Below, in pieces: positions 19,872 through 28,545 of a DNA stretch of 64,000 nucleotides (position 1 is its first letter; each line of letters starts with the position of its first letter). The notes beneath the pieces were generated by a model, which had not been told where the DNA came from, did not search any database, and was given only the letters and a program-made list of their open reading frames with translations. Origin of the DNA: Winogradskyella sp. (lineage in GTDB: Bacteria; Bacteroidota; Bacteroidia; Flavobacteriales; Flavobacteriaceae). The translations under genes and the position numbers were made by a program. The DNA lies in the NCBI RefSeq assembly GCF_003712105.1, contig NZ_RHLG01000002.1, positions 620,001 through 684,000 on the forward strand. The letters run 5' to 3'.

Positions 19872-19895
19872 ATTTATTTTCCATGGAAAATAAAT
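19872..19895. promoter_or_regulatory. perfect 24-bp palindrome, candidate MarR operator for the pirin genes
   Basis: The core TTATTTTCCATGGAAAATAA is part of a perfect 12+12-bp inverted repeat without spacer. It lies 16 bp after the MarR stop and 15 bp before the pirin start. A near copy precedes the MarR operon itself. Confidence 0.7.
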
Positions 19896-19910
19896 AAAAA
19901 TTAAGAAGTT

Positions 19911-20780
19911 ATGAAACTAAATACAATAAAAAGAGTAGGAAGAAGTGATTTTGTAAATATGGGACCAATACGTTTGCGTCAGCCTATACCAACAAAAGAT
20001 ATTGACATGATAGATCCATTTATTCTATTACATCATTATGGGCCATACACAATTACCCCAGAACGTAATCCTTTTGATTTGGGTCCGCATCCTCATCGAG
20101 GTTTTGAACCCGTAACGTTTTTGTTTCAAGGTGAACAAATGCATAGAGATTCACTAGGTAATGAAAGTGTTGTTAAAGCTGGTGATGTACAATGGACTAC
20201 TGCTGGACGAGGAATAATTCATGCTGAAGGACCACACAAAGACTTTGTGCAAAAAGGTGGAACAATTGAAGGTATTCAATTATGGTTAAATCTTCCTCAA
20301 GAGAAAAAAATGATGCAACCTAATTACCAGCATGCAAAACACGAAGATTTTAATATCATTTATTCAGAAGATAAAAAAGTTGAAACTCGAATTGTTGCTG
20401 GAGAATTACAAAGCACATACGGTAAAATTGGCACACAAACACCTGTAAATGCTTTTATTATTGATGCTAAAGCTAATGGTGTTGACGATATTGTATTCTC
20501 AAGTAAACACCAGGGATTACTTTATTTAATTAAAGGAAGAGTAACCATAAATGGCACTACGTCTTTAGAGTTAAATGAAAACCAATTGGTTGAATTCAAT
20601 CAAGATGGTGATGGATTTAATATAGAAGCCGGGCAAGATAGTTTGCTATTGTTCCTTTCAGGAGAGCCTTTAAAAGAAGAAGTAGCTACTTATGGTCCGT
20701 ATGTGATGAATACACAAACCGAATTGTTGGAAGCAATGCGTGATTACCAAATGGGTAAAATGGGATTTCTTCCAGCTTAA
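19911..20780 (+). CDS. pirin family protein
   Basis: This 289-residue bicupin has the metal-binding N-terminal cupin with HPHRGFEPVTFLFQGEQMHRD (read as HxH...E...H, residues 61-82) and a C-terminal pirin domain from about residue 165. Bacterial pirins act as quercetin 2,3-dioxygenases or as redox-sensing partners of enzymes; which applies here is unknown. It starts 15 bp after a perfect palindrome matching the MarR operator and is followed by a second pirin gene, so both probably belong to the MarR regulon. Confidence 0.88.
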   Translation: MKLNTIKRVGRSDFVNMGPIRLRQPIPTKDIDMIDPFILLHHYGPYTITPERNPFDLGPHPHRGFEPVTFLFQGEQMHRDSLGNESVVKAGDVQWTTAGRGIIHAEGPHKDFVQKGGTIEGIQLWLNLPQEKKMMQPNYQHAKHEDFNIIYSEDKKVETRIVAGELQSTYGKIGTQTPVNAFIIDAKANGVDDIVFSSKHQGLLYLIKGRVTINGTTSLELNENQLVEFNQDGDGFNIEAGQDSLLLFLSGEPLKEEVATYGPYVMNTQTELLEAMRDYQMGKMGFLPA

Positions 20781-20805
20781 TTATAAATCAATAAAATTTA
20801 AAACT

Positions 20806-21522
20806 ATGAAAACAATACTTCACAAAGCAAATACAAGAGGTTATGCTGACCATGGTTGGTTAAAATCTCATCATACATTTAGTTTTGCAGGTTATCAAAA
20901 CCCAGAACGTATGAATTTTGGAATGTTACGCGTGCTAAATGACGACGTAGTACAGCCAAAAATGGGATTTGGTACGCATCCACATCAAAATATGGAAATC
21001 ATTTCTATTCCTTTAAAAGGTGCATTATCTCATAAGGATAGTATGGGGAATAAACGCGCAATTGAGGTTGGAGAAGTACAAGTAATGAGTGCTGGTACTG
21101 GTTTAACACATTCTGAGTTTAATGATAGTAAAACAGATGAAGTCAACTTTTTACAATTATGGATTATACCAGAAGAGAAAAGTGTACAACCAAATTATGA
21201 GCAACGGCAGTTTTCAGATGATGGTAAACTAAACAAGCTTCAAACTGTTGTGGCACCAAAAGATAAGTTAGAAGCTGAAGCTTTACCTATAAGTCAACAA
21301 GCTTATATTTATCGCAGTAAATTAGAAGCTAATAAATCAGTTTCTGTAGATTTAAAATCCAAAAGTAATGGTTTATATGTCTTTGTTACTGAAGGTCAAA
21401 TAAATGTCTCTGATGTAACTTTAGAAAGTCGTGACGCAATAGGTGTTTCAGAGATAAATTCTTTAGAAATTAATGCAAGTAAAGACTCTGATTTAGTGAT
21501 TATTGAAGTGCCAATGCGCTAG
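20806..21522 (+). CDS. pirin family protein, short YhhW-like form
   Basis: This 238-residue protein starts at the ATG at 20806 (MKTILHKANTRGYADHGW), the family-typical beginning. A longer frame back to 20740 would overlap the preceding gene and add no conserved sequence. GTHPHQNMEIISIPLKG (near residue 56) and SHKDSMGN give the cupin metal site. The family includes E. coli YhhW, a quercetinase in vitro. It is 25 bp behind the first pirin gene, and the unit ends in a strong terminator. Confidence 0.88.
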   Translation: MKTILHKANTRGYADHGWLKSHHTFSFAGYQNPERMNFGMLRVLNDDVVQPKMGFGTHPHQNMEIISIPLKGALSHKDSMGNKRAIEVGEVQVMSAGTGLTHSEFNDSKTDEVNFLQLWIIPEEKSVQPNYEQRQFSDDGKLNKLQTVVAPKDKLEAEALPISQQAYIYRSKLEANKSVSVDLKSKSNGLYVFVTEGQINVSDVTLESRDAIGVSEINSLEINASKDSDLVIIEVPMR

Positions 21523-21538
21523 TTTAACTGCAAAATAT

Positions 21539-21570
21539 AAAAGCATTCTTCTAAAGGTAGAATGCTTTTT
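21539..21570 (+). terminator. rho-independent terminator of the pirin genes
   Basis: A perfect 11-bp stem (AAAAGCATTCT/AGAATGCTTTT) encloses a 9-nt loop and is followed by T residues. Confidence 0.85.
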
Positions 21571-21618
21571 AGTTTATTTCACGATATTTGCTTTAACTAA
21601 CAAAATTTGAATTTAATT

Positions 21619-21801
21619 ATGGCAATGAATAAAAATACTGTCCTTGCATGGGCAACTATTCTTATGATTATCATGGGAGTCGTACTAATATTAATGGGAG
21701 CTTACAGATATGATGATGTAGCAGGTTGGGGTTTTGCAACTGTAGGCTTTGGTTTTTTTGCGATTGCCTGGGTGTTTAATGCATTAAAAGGTCGTGTATA
21801 A
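21619..21801 (+). CDS. CAL67264-family small membrane protein
   Basis: This 60-residue protein starts MAMNKNTVLAWAT and has two hydrophobic segments (about residues 9-27 and 37-54) joined by a YRYDDVAGWGFATVGFG loop. It ends with VFNALKGRV. This matches a small membrane protein family named after a Gramella forsetii locus; I recall the name and did not search it. The start at 21619 is preferred over the ATG at 21607, which adds four residues. Its stop overlaps the ettA start by one base (TAATG), giving translational coupling. Function is unknown. Confidence 0.8.
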   Translation: MAMNKNTVLAWATILMIIMGVVLILMGAYRYDDVAGWGFATVGFGFFAIAWVFNALKGRV

Positions 21802-23492
21802 TGAGTGATGACAAGAAGATAATCTTTTCAATGTCTGGTGTTACAAAGACGTTTCAGTCTGCAAATACACCTGTACTTAAAAATATATACTTAAGTTTTT
21901 TCTACGGAGCCAAAATAGGTATTCTAGGCCTTAATGGTTCTGGTAAATCTACACTACTTAAAATTATTGCAGGTGTGGATAAAAACTATCAAGGTGATGT
22001 GGTTTTTTCTCAAGATTACACCGTTGGGTATTTAGAACAAGAACCGCAATTAGATGATGAAAAAACAGTCCTAGAGATTGTAAAGGAAGGTGCGGCAGAA
22101 ACAGTTGCTATTTTAGATGAATATAATAGTATTAACGAGCAGTTTGGCTTAGAAGAGGTGTATAGCGATCCTGATAAGATGGAAAAACTTATGAATCGTC
22201 AAGCCGAATTACAAGACCAGATTGACGCTTCTAATGCCTGGGAATTAGATACAAAGCTAGAAATAGCAATGGATGCGCTTCGTACGCCAGACGGAGATAA
22301 AAAAATAGCAGTACTTTCTGGAGGAGAACGTAGAAGAGTAGCACTTTGTAGATTATTACTTCAAGAGCCAGATGTATTACTTTTAGATGAGCCTACAAAC
22401 CATTTAGATGCAGAATCTGTTCATTGGTTAGAGCATCATTTAGCACAATATAAAGGCACTGTGATTGCTGTTACTCATGATAGATATTTCTTAGATAATG
22501 TTGCAGGTTGGATTTTAGAACTCGATAGAGGTGAAGGTATACCTTGGAAAGGAAACTATTCGTCTTGGTTAGATCAAAAATCTAAGCGTTTGGCTCAAGA
22601 GAGCAAATCTGCATCAAAACGCCAAAAAACACTTGAGCGTGAGCTAGAATGGGTTCGTCAAGGCGCAAAAGGCAGACAAACTAAGCAAAAAGCTCGTCTA
22701 AAAAATTATGACAAGTTATTAAGTCAAGACCAAAAACAATTAGACGAAAAATTAGAAATCTACATCCCTAATGGCCCACGTTTAGGTACGAATGTCATCG
22801 AAGCTGTCGGTGTGAGTAAAGGCTATGACGAGAAACTTTTATATGAGGATTTAAATTTTAACCTCCCACAAGCAGGTATTGTTGGGGTTATTGGACCTAA
22901 TGGAGCAGGTAAAACTACTATTTTCAGGATGATTATGGGTGAAGAGACACCTGATAAGGGCGAGTTTAAAGTAGGAGATACTGCCAAGATTGCTTACGTC
23001 GATCAATCACATGCAAATATTGATCCTAATAAAACTATATGGCAAAATTTTAGTGATGAGCAAGAATTGATTACTATGGGTAATCGTCAAGTAAATTCTA
23101 GAGCATACTTAAGTCGCTTTAATTTTTCTGGAAGTGAGCAAAACAAAAAGGTTAACCTTTTGTCTGGTGGTGAGCGTAACCGTTTGCATTTGGCTATGAC
23201 TTTAAAGGAAGAGGGTAATGTTTTACTTTTGGATGAGCCTACTAATGACCTTGATGTCAATACATTAAGAGCTTTAGAAGAAGGTTTGGAAAATTTTGCA
23301 GGCTGTGCAGTTGTAATCTCTCATGACAGATGGTTTTTAGATAGAATATGCACACATATCTTAGCTTTTGAAGGTGATTCTCAAGTGTACTTCTTTGAAG
23401 GTGGTTTTAGTGATTACGAAGAAAACAAAAAGAAGCGTTTAGGAGGTGATCTAATGCCTAAGCGCATTAAATACAAAAAACTAGTACGATAG
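21801..23492 (+). CDS. ettA: energy-dependent translational throttle protein EttA (ABC-F ATPase)
   Basis: This 563-residue soluble protein has two ABC domains. The first has Walker A GLNGSGKST near residue 46, signature LSGGERRRVAL near 171 and Walker B DEPTNHLD near 193. The second has Walker A GPNGAGKTT near 363, signature LSGGERNRLHLAM near 456 and DEPTNDLD near 478. A charged linker (residues 260-320) corresponds to the P-site tRNA interaction motif. EttA binds the ribosomal E site and gates the first elongation steps by ATP/ADP ratio. It is translationally coupled to the small membrane protein. Confidence 0.93.
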   Translation: MSDDKKIIFSMSGVTKTFQSANTPVLKNIYLSFFYGAKIGILGLNGSGKSTLLKIIAGVDKNYQGDVVFSQDYTVGYLEQEPQLDDEKTVLEIVKEGAAETVAILDEYNSINEQFGLEEVYSDPDKMEKLMNRQAELQDQIDASNAWELDTKLEIAMDALRTPDGDKKIAVLSGGERRRVALCRLLLQEPDVLLLDEPTNHLDAESVHWLEHHLAQYKGTVIAVTHDRYFLDNVAGWILELDRGEGIPWKGNYSSWLDQKSKRLAQESKSASKRQKTLERELEWVRQGAKGRQTKQKARLKNYDKLLSQDQKQLDEKLEIYIPNGPRLGTNVIEAVGVSKGYDEKLLYEDLNFNLPQAGIVGVIGPNGAGKTTIFRMIMGEETPDKGEFKVGDTAKIAYVDQSHANIDPNKTIWQNFSDEQELITMGNRQVNSRAYLSRFNFSGSEQNKKVNLLSGGERNRLHLAMTLKEEGNVLLLDEPTNDLDVNTLRALEEGLENFAGCAVVISHDRWFLDRICTHILAFEGDSQVYFFEGGFSDYEENKKKRLGGDLMPKRIKYKKLVR

Positions 23493-23512
23493 TTTTTCAA
23501 TCAAACTGATAT

Positions 23513-23546
23513 AAAAAAAGGGAGCAATTTAATTGCTCCCTTTTTT
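23513..23546. terminator. bidirectional terminator between ettA and a small membrane protein gene
   Basis: Arms GGGAGCAATT/AATTGCTCCC are separated by one base, with an A-run before and a T-run after. It can therefore stop transcription from both convergent genes. Confidence 0.9.
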
Positions 23547-23563
23547 ATTAAAAGTATTGGTAA

Positions 23564-23788
23564 TTAGTTGTCACCATATAGATGACCACCAGTAAAGTCT
23601 TTATACGAATCGTCCATATCCTTAAATGCATTCGTCTCCATTAACTTCTTGTTCTGAGCTTTCAATTTGTACATTTTAATAATGGCAATACCAATTAAAA
23701 CAATAAAAATGAAGCATACAGTAAGTAAGATGATAGTAAGCTGATGCGTACTTATTGCGGAAGAACTAAGTAGGAAAATTCCTTTCAT
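23564..23788 (-). CDS. small membrane protein, 74 residues, unknown function
   Basis: The protein has one strong membrane segment at about residues 16-39 (LTIILLTVCFIFIVLIGIAI). A charged cytoplasmic tail (KMYKLKAQNKK...) ends in DFTGGHLYGDN. A segment before the membrane span is short and polar. I recognise no family. It is a single-gene unit convergent with ettA, and a TATATTCG box at 23824-23817 on the minus strand may be its -7 element. Confidence 0.65.
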   Translation of the reverse strand: MKGIFLLSSSAISTHQLTIILLTVCFIFIVLIGIAIIKMYKLKAQNKKLMETNAFKDMDDSYKDFTGGHLYGDN

Positions 23789-24073
23789 TTTTTATGAATT
23801 AGATTTGGTTACACTGCGAATATAGTAAAAATGTCGAATGTATAACTGTTTAAGAATAAATATTTTACAAATAACTTATGAACAATCCATCGATTAAGTG
23901 TTTATAAAATCTGTTAAAATGCATGTATTTATTTGATTTATAAGCTTTAAATAACTGATGTAACATTTTTATATTTTCACTTACTTATATTTTACGATAT
24001 AGTTTTTATAGTCATAAAAATTACCGAAATTGCTTAACTAAAATTGTTCAACCTAAAAAATACAAAATATACT
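23789..24073. other. AT-rich intergenic region, 285 bp, between divergent genes
   Basis: This is the longest stretch without a gene. It must carry the promoters of the small membrane protein (minus) and of the coiled-coil/AAA+ cluster (plus). On the minus strand TATATTCG at 23824-23817 is a plausible -7 box. On the plus strand TATATTTT sequences near 23970-24000 are weak matches only. I see no hairpin, repeat or RNA gene that I can support. Confidence 0.5.
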
Positions 24074-25420
24074 ATGTCTGATGATTTTGACTTATTAGAA
24101 ACCAACTCTCAAGAAAAACAGGAAAAGGTAGATGTCAATTGGGGTAAGGCCATTGACCAGATGAAATCTAAACTAGCTCAAGAAGACGACCCAGAAAGTC
24201 GTCAAAAGATTCTTAATGCAACCTTAGATAATGTTGTCGATATGGCAGAGAAAGATAGAACAACACTTCTTGATGCTATAAAGGATTTAACAGACTATCA
24301 GGACGAGGTTGGTATCATGTTCGAAGGATTTTCAGCATTAAATAAAGCGGAACAAAAAATCATTGACGATGCCATAAAGCGTTTAGAGCGCGCAAAAGTT
24401 GAACTCGAAGACGCTCAAAATAAGCCTGATACATGGTGGAATAATCTTTGGGGTCGTAAAAGCAAGATCAAAAAAGCAGAAGATGAGCTAGCATCTGCAC
24501 AAAAAGAACGTGATGCTGCCGATAATAAGGCTAAAGCAATGTTTCAAGAGCGTATTGAGACTGCTGATGTCCAAACCCTTTTAAATGAACTTTCTTTTAA
24601 AAGTCAAGCCGCTATTAAGCGACTTAAAGACAGAGAAGTTGAAATTAAAGAAGTCGAAGATAAACTTCAAGATGCAATTGTAGAAGCAAGCAAAAACCAC
24701 ACCAAGGCTTTAGAAAAGAAAGCTGAAGTAGAAGACAAGCTTGAAGCAGTATATGCATTATTAAAACAAGCACGTCAGGCATTAGCAGATGTTGCAGATA
24801 AGCAATCTACTGAGTACTCTGAAGCTTTATCTAAAGTGACTAAGCTAGAACAGTCGGTTGAAGAGCTAGAAGGTTTAAAAAATGCATATACCACATTAGC
24901 AGCTTCTAAAGATAGTTTTGTTCATAAACATAACTTAACAATTAAAGTATTGACATCTTTAAGAAGTAACCTACAAACCCACCGTGCTAAACTTAAAAGT
25001 GATACGGACGAGCGTTTAAAATATTACGACGGTTATGTAGTAGCGCTTAAGGCACGTACGGACCAAGAGTTTGCGGCTATCCTTGAACATCTAGGTGTTA
25101 AAACCGATGAGCATATTGGTGAAACTCTTGCAGCGATGCATACCGCTAGTGCAAAAGCACGTCAGGATATGATGGATAATATTCCAGTACATGAAAAAGT
25201 GATGCAAGGTATTTATGGTAGCTATGCTGAAGCGCTTAAAGAAATTAGAAATAAGGATGTAGAATTGCAAAAGAATTTTGCAGACCGTTATGGTATTGAT
25301 ATGAAAGAGATTTTTGATGAATATTATAATTCTGAAAATACAGTACCAAATCCTGAAGGTGATAATTCTGGTGAGAGTCCTGACCCAAAGCCTGAAGCAG
25401 AAGATGATTTATTAGGGTAA
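24074..25420 (+). CDS. long coiled-coil protein, first gene of the AAA+ cluster
   Basis: This 448-residue protein is almost wholly helical and charged, with heptad-rich stretches at about residues 70-150, 165-290 and 300-340. There is no signal peptide and no membrane segment, so it is cytoplasmic. A WWNNLWGRK tryptophan-rich break lies near residue 123. The C-terminal ~35 residues are acidic and disordered, ending DDLLG. The ATG at 24074 (MSDDFDLL) is preferred over one 30 bases earlier because acidic DDF/DLL ends look native. Database labels such as microtubule-binding for such proteins are coiled-coil artefacts. The function is unknown; it may be the scaffold or substrate of the AAA+ protein encoded downstream. 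Confidence 0.75.
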   Translation: MSDDFDLLETNSQEKQEKVDVNWGKAIDQMKSKLAQEDDPESRQKILNATLDNVVDMAEKDRTTLLDAIKDLTDYQDEVGIMFEGFSALNKAEQKIIDDAIKRLERAKVELEDAQNKPDTWWNNLWGRKSKIKKAEDELASAQKERDAADNKAKAMFQERIETADVQTLLNELSFKSQAAIKRLKDREVEIKEVEDKLQDAIVEASKNHTKALEKKAEVEDKLEAVYALLKQARQALADVADKQSTEYSEALSKVTKLEQSVEELEGLKNAYTTLAASKDSFVHKHNLTIKVLTSLRSNLQTHRAKLKSDTDERLKYYDGYVVALKARTDQEFAAILEHLGVKTDEHIGETLAAMHTASAKARQDMMDNIPVHEKVMQGIYGSYAEALKEIRNKDVELQKNFADRYGIDMKEIFDEYYNSENTVPNPEGDNSGESPDPKPEAEDDLLG

Positions 25421-25426
25421 TGATTT

Positions 25427-25501
25427 AGTTGGTAGTGTTCAGTAGATAGTTGGTACTAAACTACCAGCTTCATACTGATGACTGCGTACTGCAAACTAAA
25501 A
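25427..25501. repeat. heptad-periodic inverted array between two genes of the AAA+ cluster
   Basis: On the plus strand AGT occurs at 25427, 25434, 25441 and 25448, exactly 7 bases apart. ACT(G) then occurs at 25460, 25474, 25481, 25488 and 25495 in one 7-base register, with a degenerate unit at 25467. The left AGT half and the right ACT half are inverted relative to each other, so the transcript can fold: AGTTGGTAGT at 25427-25436 pairs with ACTACCAGCT at 25460-25469. The array fills the whole gap between two operon genes. Confidence 0.6.
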
Positions 25502-25503
25502 AT

Positions 25504-26535
25504 ATGATTGTAACTCCATTAGATTCCGCGCAATTAGACTCTAAGCAGCAGTATGTCTTTTACCATCGTATGGTAGACTTTACTGTAAAAGAGCTCATTG
25601 TTAAGATGCAACAACAGCAGTTGTGTGGCGAACAAGAATTGGTGTTTTTTAAGCAATATTGTGATTTGTTACTGTATTCTATAGAGGCCATGCGTGTAAA
25701 ATACATGTATGATGATGAGGATAACATGAAAATAGACCTTACAGATTCCGGTTTTCCTAACTATTTAGAGTTTCGATACTTATTTAACGACTTAGCGCTT
25801 CGTGAAGAGTATTTAAATCGATTGACACCAATCGATGTCATGCAGGATGAGTTTTTAGATACGTTGATGCGCAAAAAAGAACCTATTAAAAAATCAAGAT
25901 TATTTCAAGCCGCTTCAATAGTCTATTATACAAATGTCAAACAACAGTACATTTTTAATCGCTTTGTACAAGGGAAAATTTTAAAATCACCTATTGGTAT
26001 TTCAGAATATATGACGAGCTGGAGTTTTTACGATGTGTCTCATAATAGGCCATTTGTCTGTTTTATGTACTTTAATTACGATGGTAAAGACCCAAACAAG
26101 AATAAGTCCGAAATATATCAGGCCATTAAACAATCGGCTGATAGAGAGCTTAATATTGATGCTATGGCTTATGCTATAGATAGGAAATTACCAGAAGTTT
26201 TTCCAAAGCATATTAAGCGGATAGATTTAGGACCACTACATAATGTGTTTGCGAAGGATGAAAATGAAATAACACATGCCATTTTAGACGGCATAGCCAA
26301 AAAGGAGATTCCTATAGAGAGTTATGCGTTTTCACTTAAAATAGATGAAGTAAAATCTACTTCAGAATATAAAGAAGGTAGCTTTTTTAATAAGCAAACT
26401 TTTCAGAAATGGGGCGAAATTGTAAAACAAAAATACGTTTTAGCACCACATCGTATTATACAATTACTCTATAATAAAACCCCAGAAGTTATAGATAAAT
26501 TGGCAAAACCACCAATTCAAGTGAGTGATCTGTAG
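25504..26535 (+). CDS. unknown protein, second gene of the AAA+ cluster
   Basis: This 343-residue soluble protein starts at ATG 25504 (MIVTPLDSAQLDSKQQ). A longer frame to 25450 would run through the heptad repeat and is rejected. The N-terminal ~120 residues are helical (VFYHRMVDFTVKELIVKMQQ). The middle has FVCFMYFNYDGKDPNKNKSE, near residue 180, and the C-terminus has KQTFQKWGEIVKQKYV. I see no catalytic motif, signal peptide or membrane segment. Its position directly before the AAA+ gene suggests it works with that ATPase. I do not recognise the family. Confidence 0.72.
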   Translation: MIVTPLDSAQLDSKQQYVFYHRMVDFTVKELIVKMQQQQLCGEQELVFFKQYCDLLLYSIEAMRVKYMYDDEDNMKIDLTDSGFPNYLEFRYLFNDLALREEYLNRLTPIDVMQDEFLDTLMRKKEPIKKSRLFQAASIVYYTNVKQQYIFNRFVQGKILKSPIGISEYMTSWSFYDVSHNRPFVCFMYFNYDGKDPNKNKSEIYQAIKQSADRELNIDAMAYAIDRKLPEVFPKHIKRIDLGPLHNVFAKDENEITHAILDGIAKKEIPIESYAFSLKIDEVKSTSEYKEGSFFNKQTFQKWGEIVKQKYVLAPHRIIQLLYNKTPEVIDKLAKPPIQVSDL

Positions 26536-26568
26536 AAATCATTCAAATCAAAAAATATTAAAATATAG

Positions 26569-28530
26569 ATGGAACACAATTCAACTTTTCCTATAAAACA
26601 AACTGAACTCGATATGCTTCGTGATGAGGCAACCTCCTATATCAAAAGTATCCAATGGGAGCAAGGTGAGCGCGCTCGTAATAAGGATAAAGATGCTCAG
26701 GATGAGTCTATATTGTTGTATTTGTCTCGTGCAAAAGGAAATGGAGGTACAGAAGTAACTTCGGTTTCAAAAACCATTTTAGAGCTTAAAAAGCGCTTAT
26801 TGCCAGAATCTGTAGCACTCCCTGTAAAATTAAACCATACACTATATGCTGTGCAAGAAGGTATTGGCTTAGGGTTATGGATTAGAGACAGTTATTATGA
26901 TGCGTCTGGACTTTCTACATTGATAGAAAACAAATCAGCATTAGATTCTAACGGTAAGCGCGAATTTGAAAGCAAAATGCATACGGCTACTGCTTTTATG
27001 CTCTTCTCTTTGTCTTATAAGATTTTACATGATTTAAAACCTATTGCATCAGACGATTTAAGTGTGATGAAGCAGAAATTTGCAGGCATACCTGAAGTTT
27101 CGTTTTTAACACCATTAAAAGGGATTTCGTGTAGTTTGTTTTATTACGATAAGTATTTAGGCCATCCAGAGATTATAAAATCAGATAAAGATGTAATCGA
27201 TTTTACTGTGGTTTATTTTGAGGCTTTAATTTCCGAAATTCAATTGCGTAAGAGCACTTTAGAATATACTGAAACTATAGTGGATAGGGCTTATAAGCTT
27301 GAAAATAGTGACTTTGCTATAGATGGTTGGAATAATACCTTTGAAGGTACTGCTAAAAGTGTAGAGTTTAATAAAATTCAGTTTGAACAAATTGTAGGTA
27401 ACCGAGATGCAAAGCATTTTGCACGCCGTCTTACTGAGCGAATGTTAAGCTATGATTTTGAAGCCAAAAAGAATCCGTTTCAAGAATTAGGTGGCTTTAT
27501 GCCTGTATTTATGGGATATGGAATTCCGGGAACAGGAAAAAGTATGCTTATTGCTGCTATTGCTACACGATTGAAGGAACATTGTGACAATTTAGATATT
27601 CCATTTTTATTTCATCCTATGCCAGATACTTTGATAAGTACATTTCAAGGTGGTTCTGCTGAAAAAATGGTAGAATGGATGAAGCCATTACAAGATCCAA
27701 CAAAGCTAATTTTTGCACCTATTGATGATGCAGAAAATAACTTACAGGAGCGTACAGCTCAAGGTGTTTCTGCTGGTGTTAAAGAAGTTATTGGTGTGTT
27801 TTTAAGATATACCGAAGGCGCCTATGCCGTAAATTATGGAAATAGCTCAATAGGACTGTTTACCAATTTGCCTGAGATGCTAGATAAGGCAGTAATTTCG
27901 CGTGTTCAAGGGCGTTTTAAAATAGATGGCGCCCGAACTGAGCATGACTTTTTAGACCAAGACCATATCTGGTGGAGAAAATTACAAGACACAATGCCAG
28001 ATTTTGTAAATATGAATAATCCAGATGGTTATAACTATTTAGACGATCAAGGATTAGCAAAAAGTATGGGAGACATACTTAAAGCTGTTGAAAAGCCTAC
28101 GGAAGAACGTGTCTATGACACTTTTGAAAAAGTAGAAAAACAGCATAAGCACGATGACCATATGTTTTATGCGAGCTTATATAAAGAAATTCAGAAGATA
28201 TTTCCATTCTTTTCATCTCGTGATGTAAGAAATATTCAATCTGCAATATCATTACGTCTCACTGATTTTGATTTGGAAGATGATTGGTTCGAGAATCCCG
28301 AAATTTATTTCAAAAAAGATTATGAAACCAAGTTCAAAATGCTTCAAGAATTGATGAAAGCAAACATGAAAGGCTTAAACTTCTCCGACATAAGACGTCA
28401 AGAGGTAATACGATACCTAGACAATGTCGCCACTATCGCAGACACAGACTTTAAGCGTAAAGTTGATGCTAGAGTTAACCAATTAAACATCGAAACTGAA
28501 GCTAGAGAGCAGTTTGGAAAGCAAGATTAA
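26569..28530 (+). CDS. AAA+ family ATPase, third gene of the cluster
   Basis: This 653-residue protein has a long helical N-terminal region (residues 1-300) without recognised motifs, then one AAA+ module. Walker A is GYGIPGTGKS near residues 316-325. Walker B is LIFAPIDDAEN near 380, with DD in place of the usual DE. Sensor 1 is within SSIGLFTNLPE. The arginine-finger segment is KAVISRVQGRF near 445. A C-terminal helical part (500-653) follows. The hexameric AAA+ fold would remodel a protein partner using ATP; the partner is unknown, though the coiled-coil gene product is a candidate. Spacing to the flanking genes is 33 and 15 bp. Confidence 0.87.
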   Translation: MEHNSTFPIKQTELDMLRDEATSYIKSIQWEQGERARNKDKDAQDESILLYLSRAKGNGGTEVTSVSKTILELKKRLLPESVALPVKLNHTLYAVQEGIGLGLWIRDSYYDASGLSTLIENKSALDSNGKREFESKMHTATAFMLFSLSYKILHDLKPIASDDLSVMKQKFAGIPEVSFLTPLKGISCSLFYYDKYLGHPEIIKSDKDVIDFTVVYFEALISEIQLRKSTLEYTETIVDRAYKLENSDFAIDGWNNTFEGTAKSVEFNKIQFEQIVGNRDAKHFARRLTERMLSYDFEAKKNPFQELGGFMPVFMGYGIPGTGKSMLIAAIATRLKEHCDNLDIPFLFHPMPDTLISTFQGGSAEKMVEWMKPLQDPTKLIFAPIDDAENNLQERTAQGVSAGVKEVIGVFLRYTEGAYAVNYGNSSIGLFTNLPEMLDKAVISRVQGRFKIDGARTEHDFLDQDHIWWRKLQDTMPDFVNMNNPDGYNYLDDQGLAKSMGDILKAVEKPTEERVYDTFEKVEKQHKHDDHMFYASLYKEIQKIFPFFSSRDVRNIQSAISLRLTDFDLEDDWFENPEIYFKKDYETKFKMLQELMKANMKGLNFSDIRRQEVIRYLDNVATIADTDFKRKVDARVNQLNIETEAREQFGKQD

Positions 28531-28545
28531 CTACAGAAGAATTAA

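Noticed and set aside
20740..20805. N-terminal extension of the second pirin
   Set aside because: It overlaps the end of the first pirin gene in another frame and has no conserved residues. ATG 20806 gives the standard start.
24001..24060. Possible riboswitch or small RNA in the leader of the AAA+ cluster
   Set aside because: The region is AT-rich without a stable stem or conserved motif that I could support.
25450..25503. N-terminal extension of the 343-residue protein
   Set aside because: The extension is encoded by the heptad repeat array, is not protein-like, and would put the start inside repeat sequence. The ATG at 25504 is preferred.
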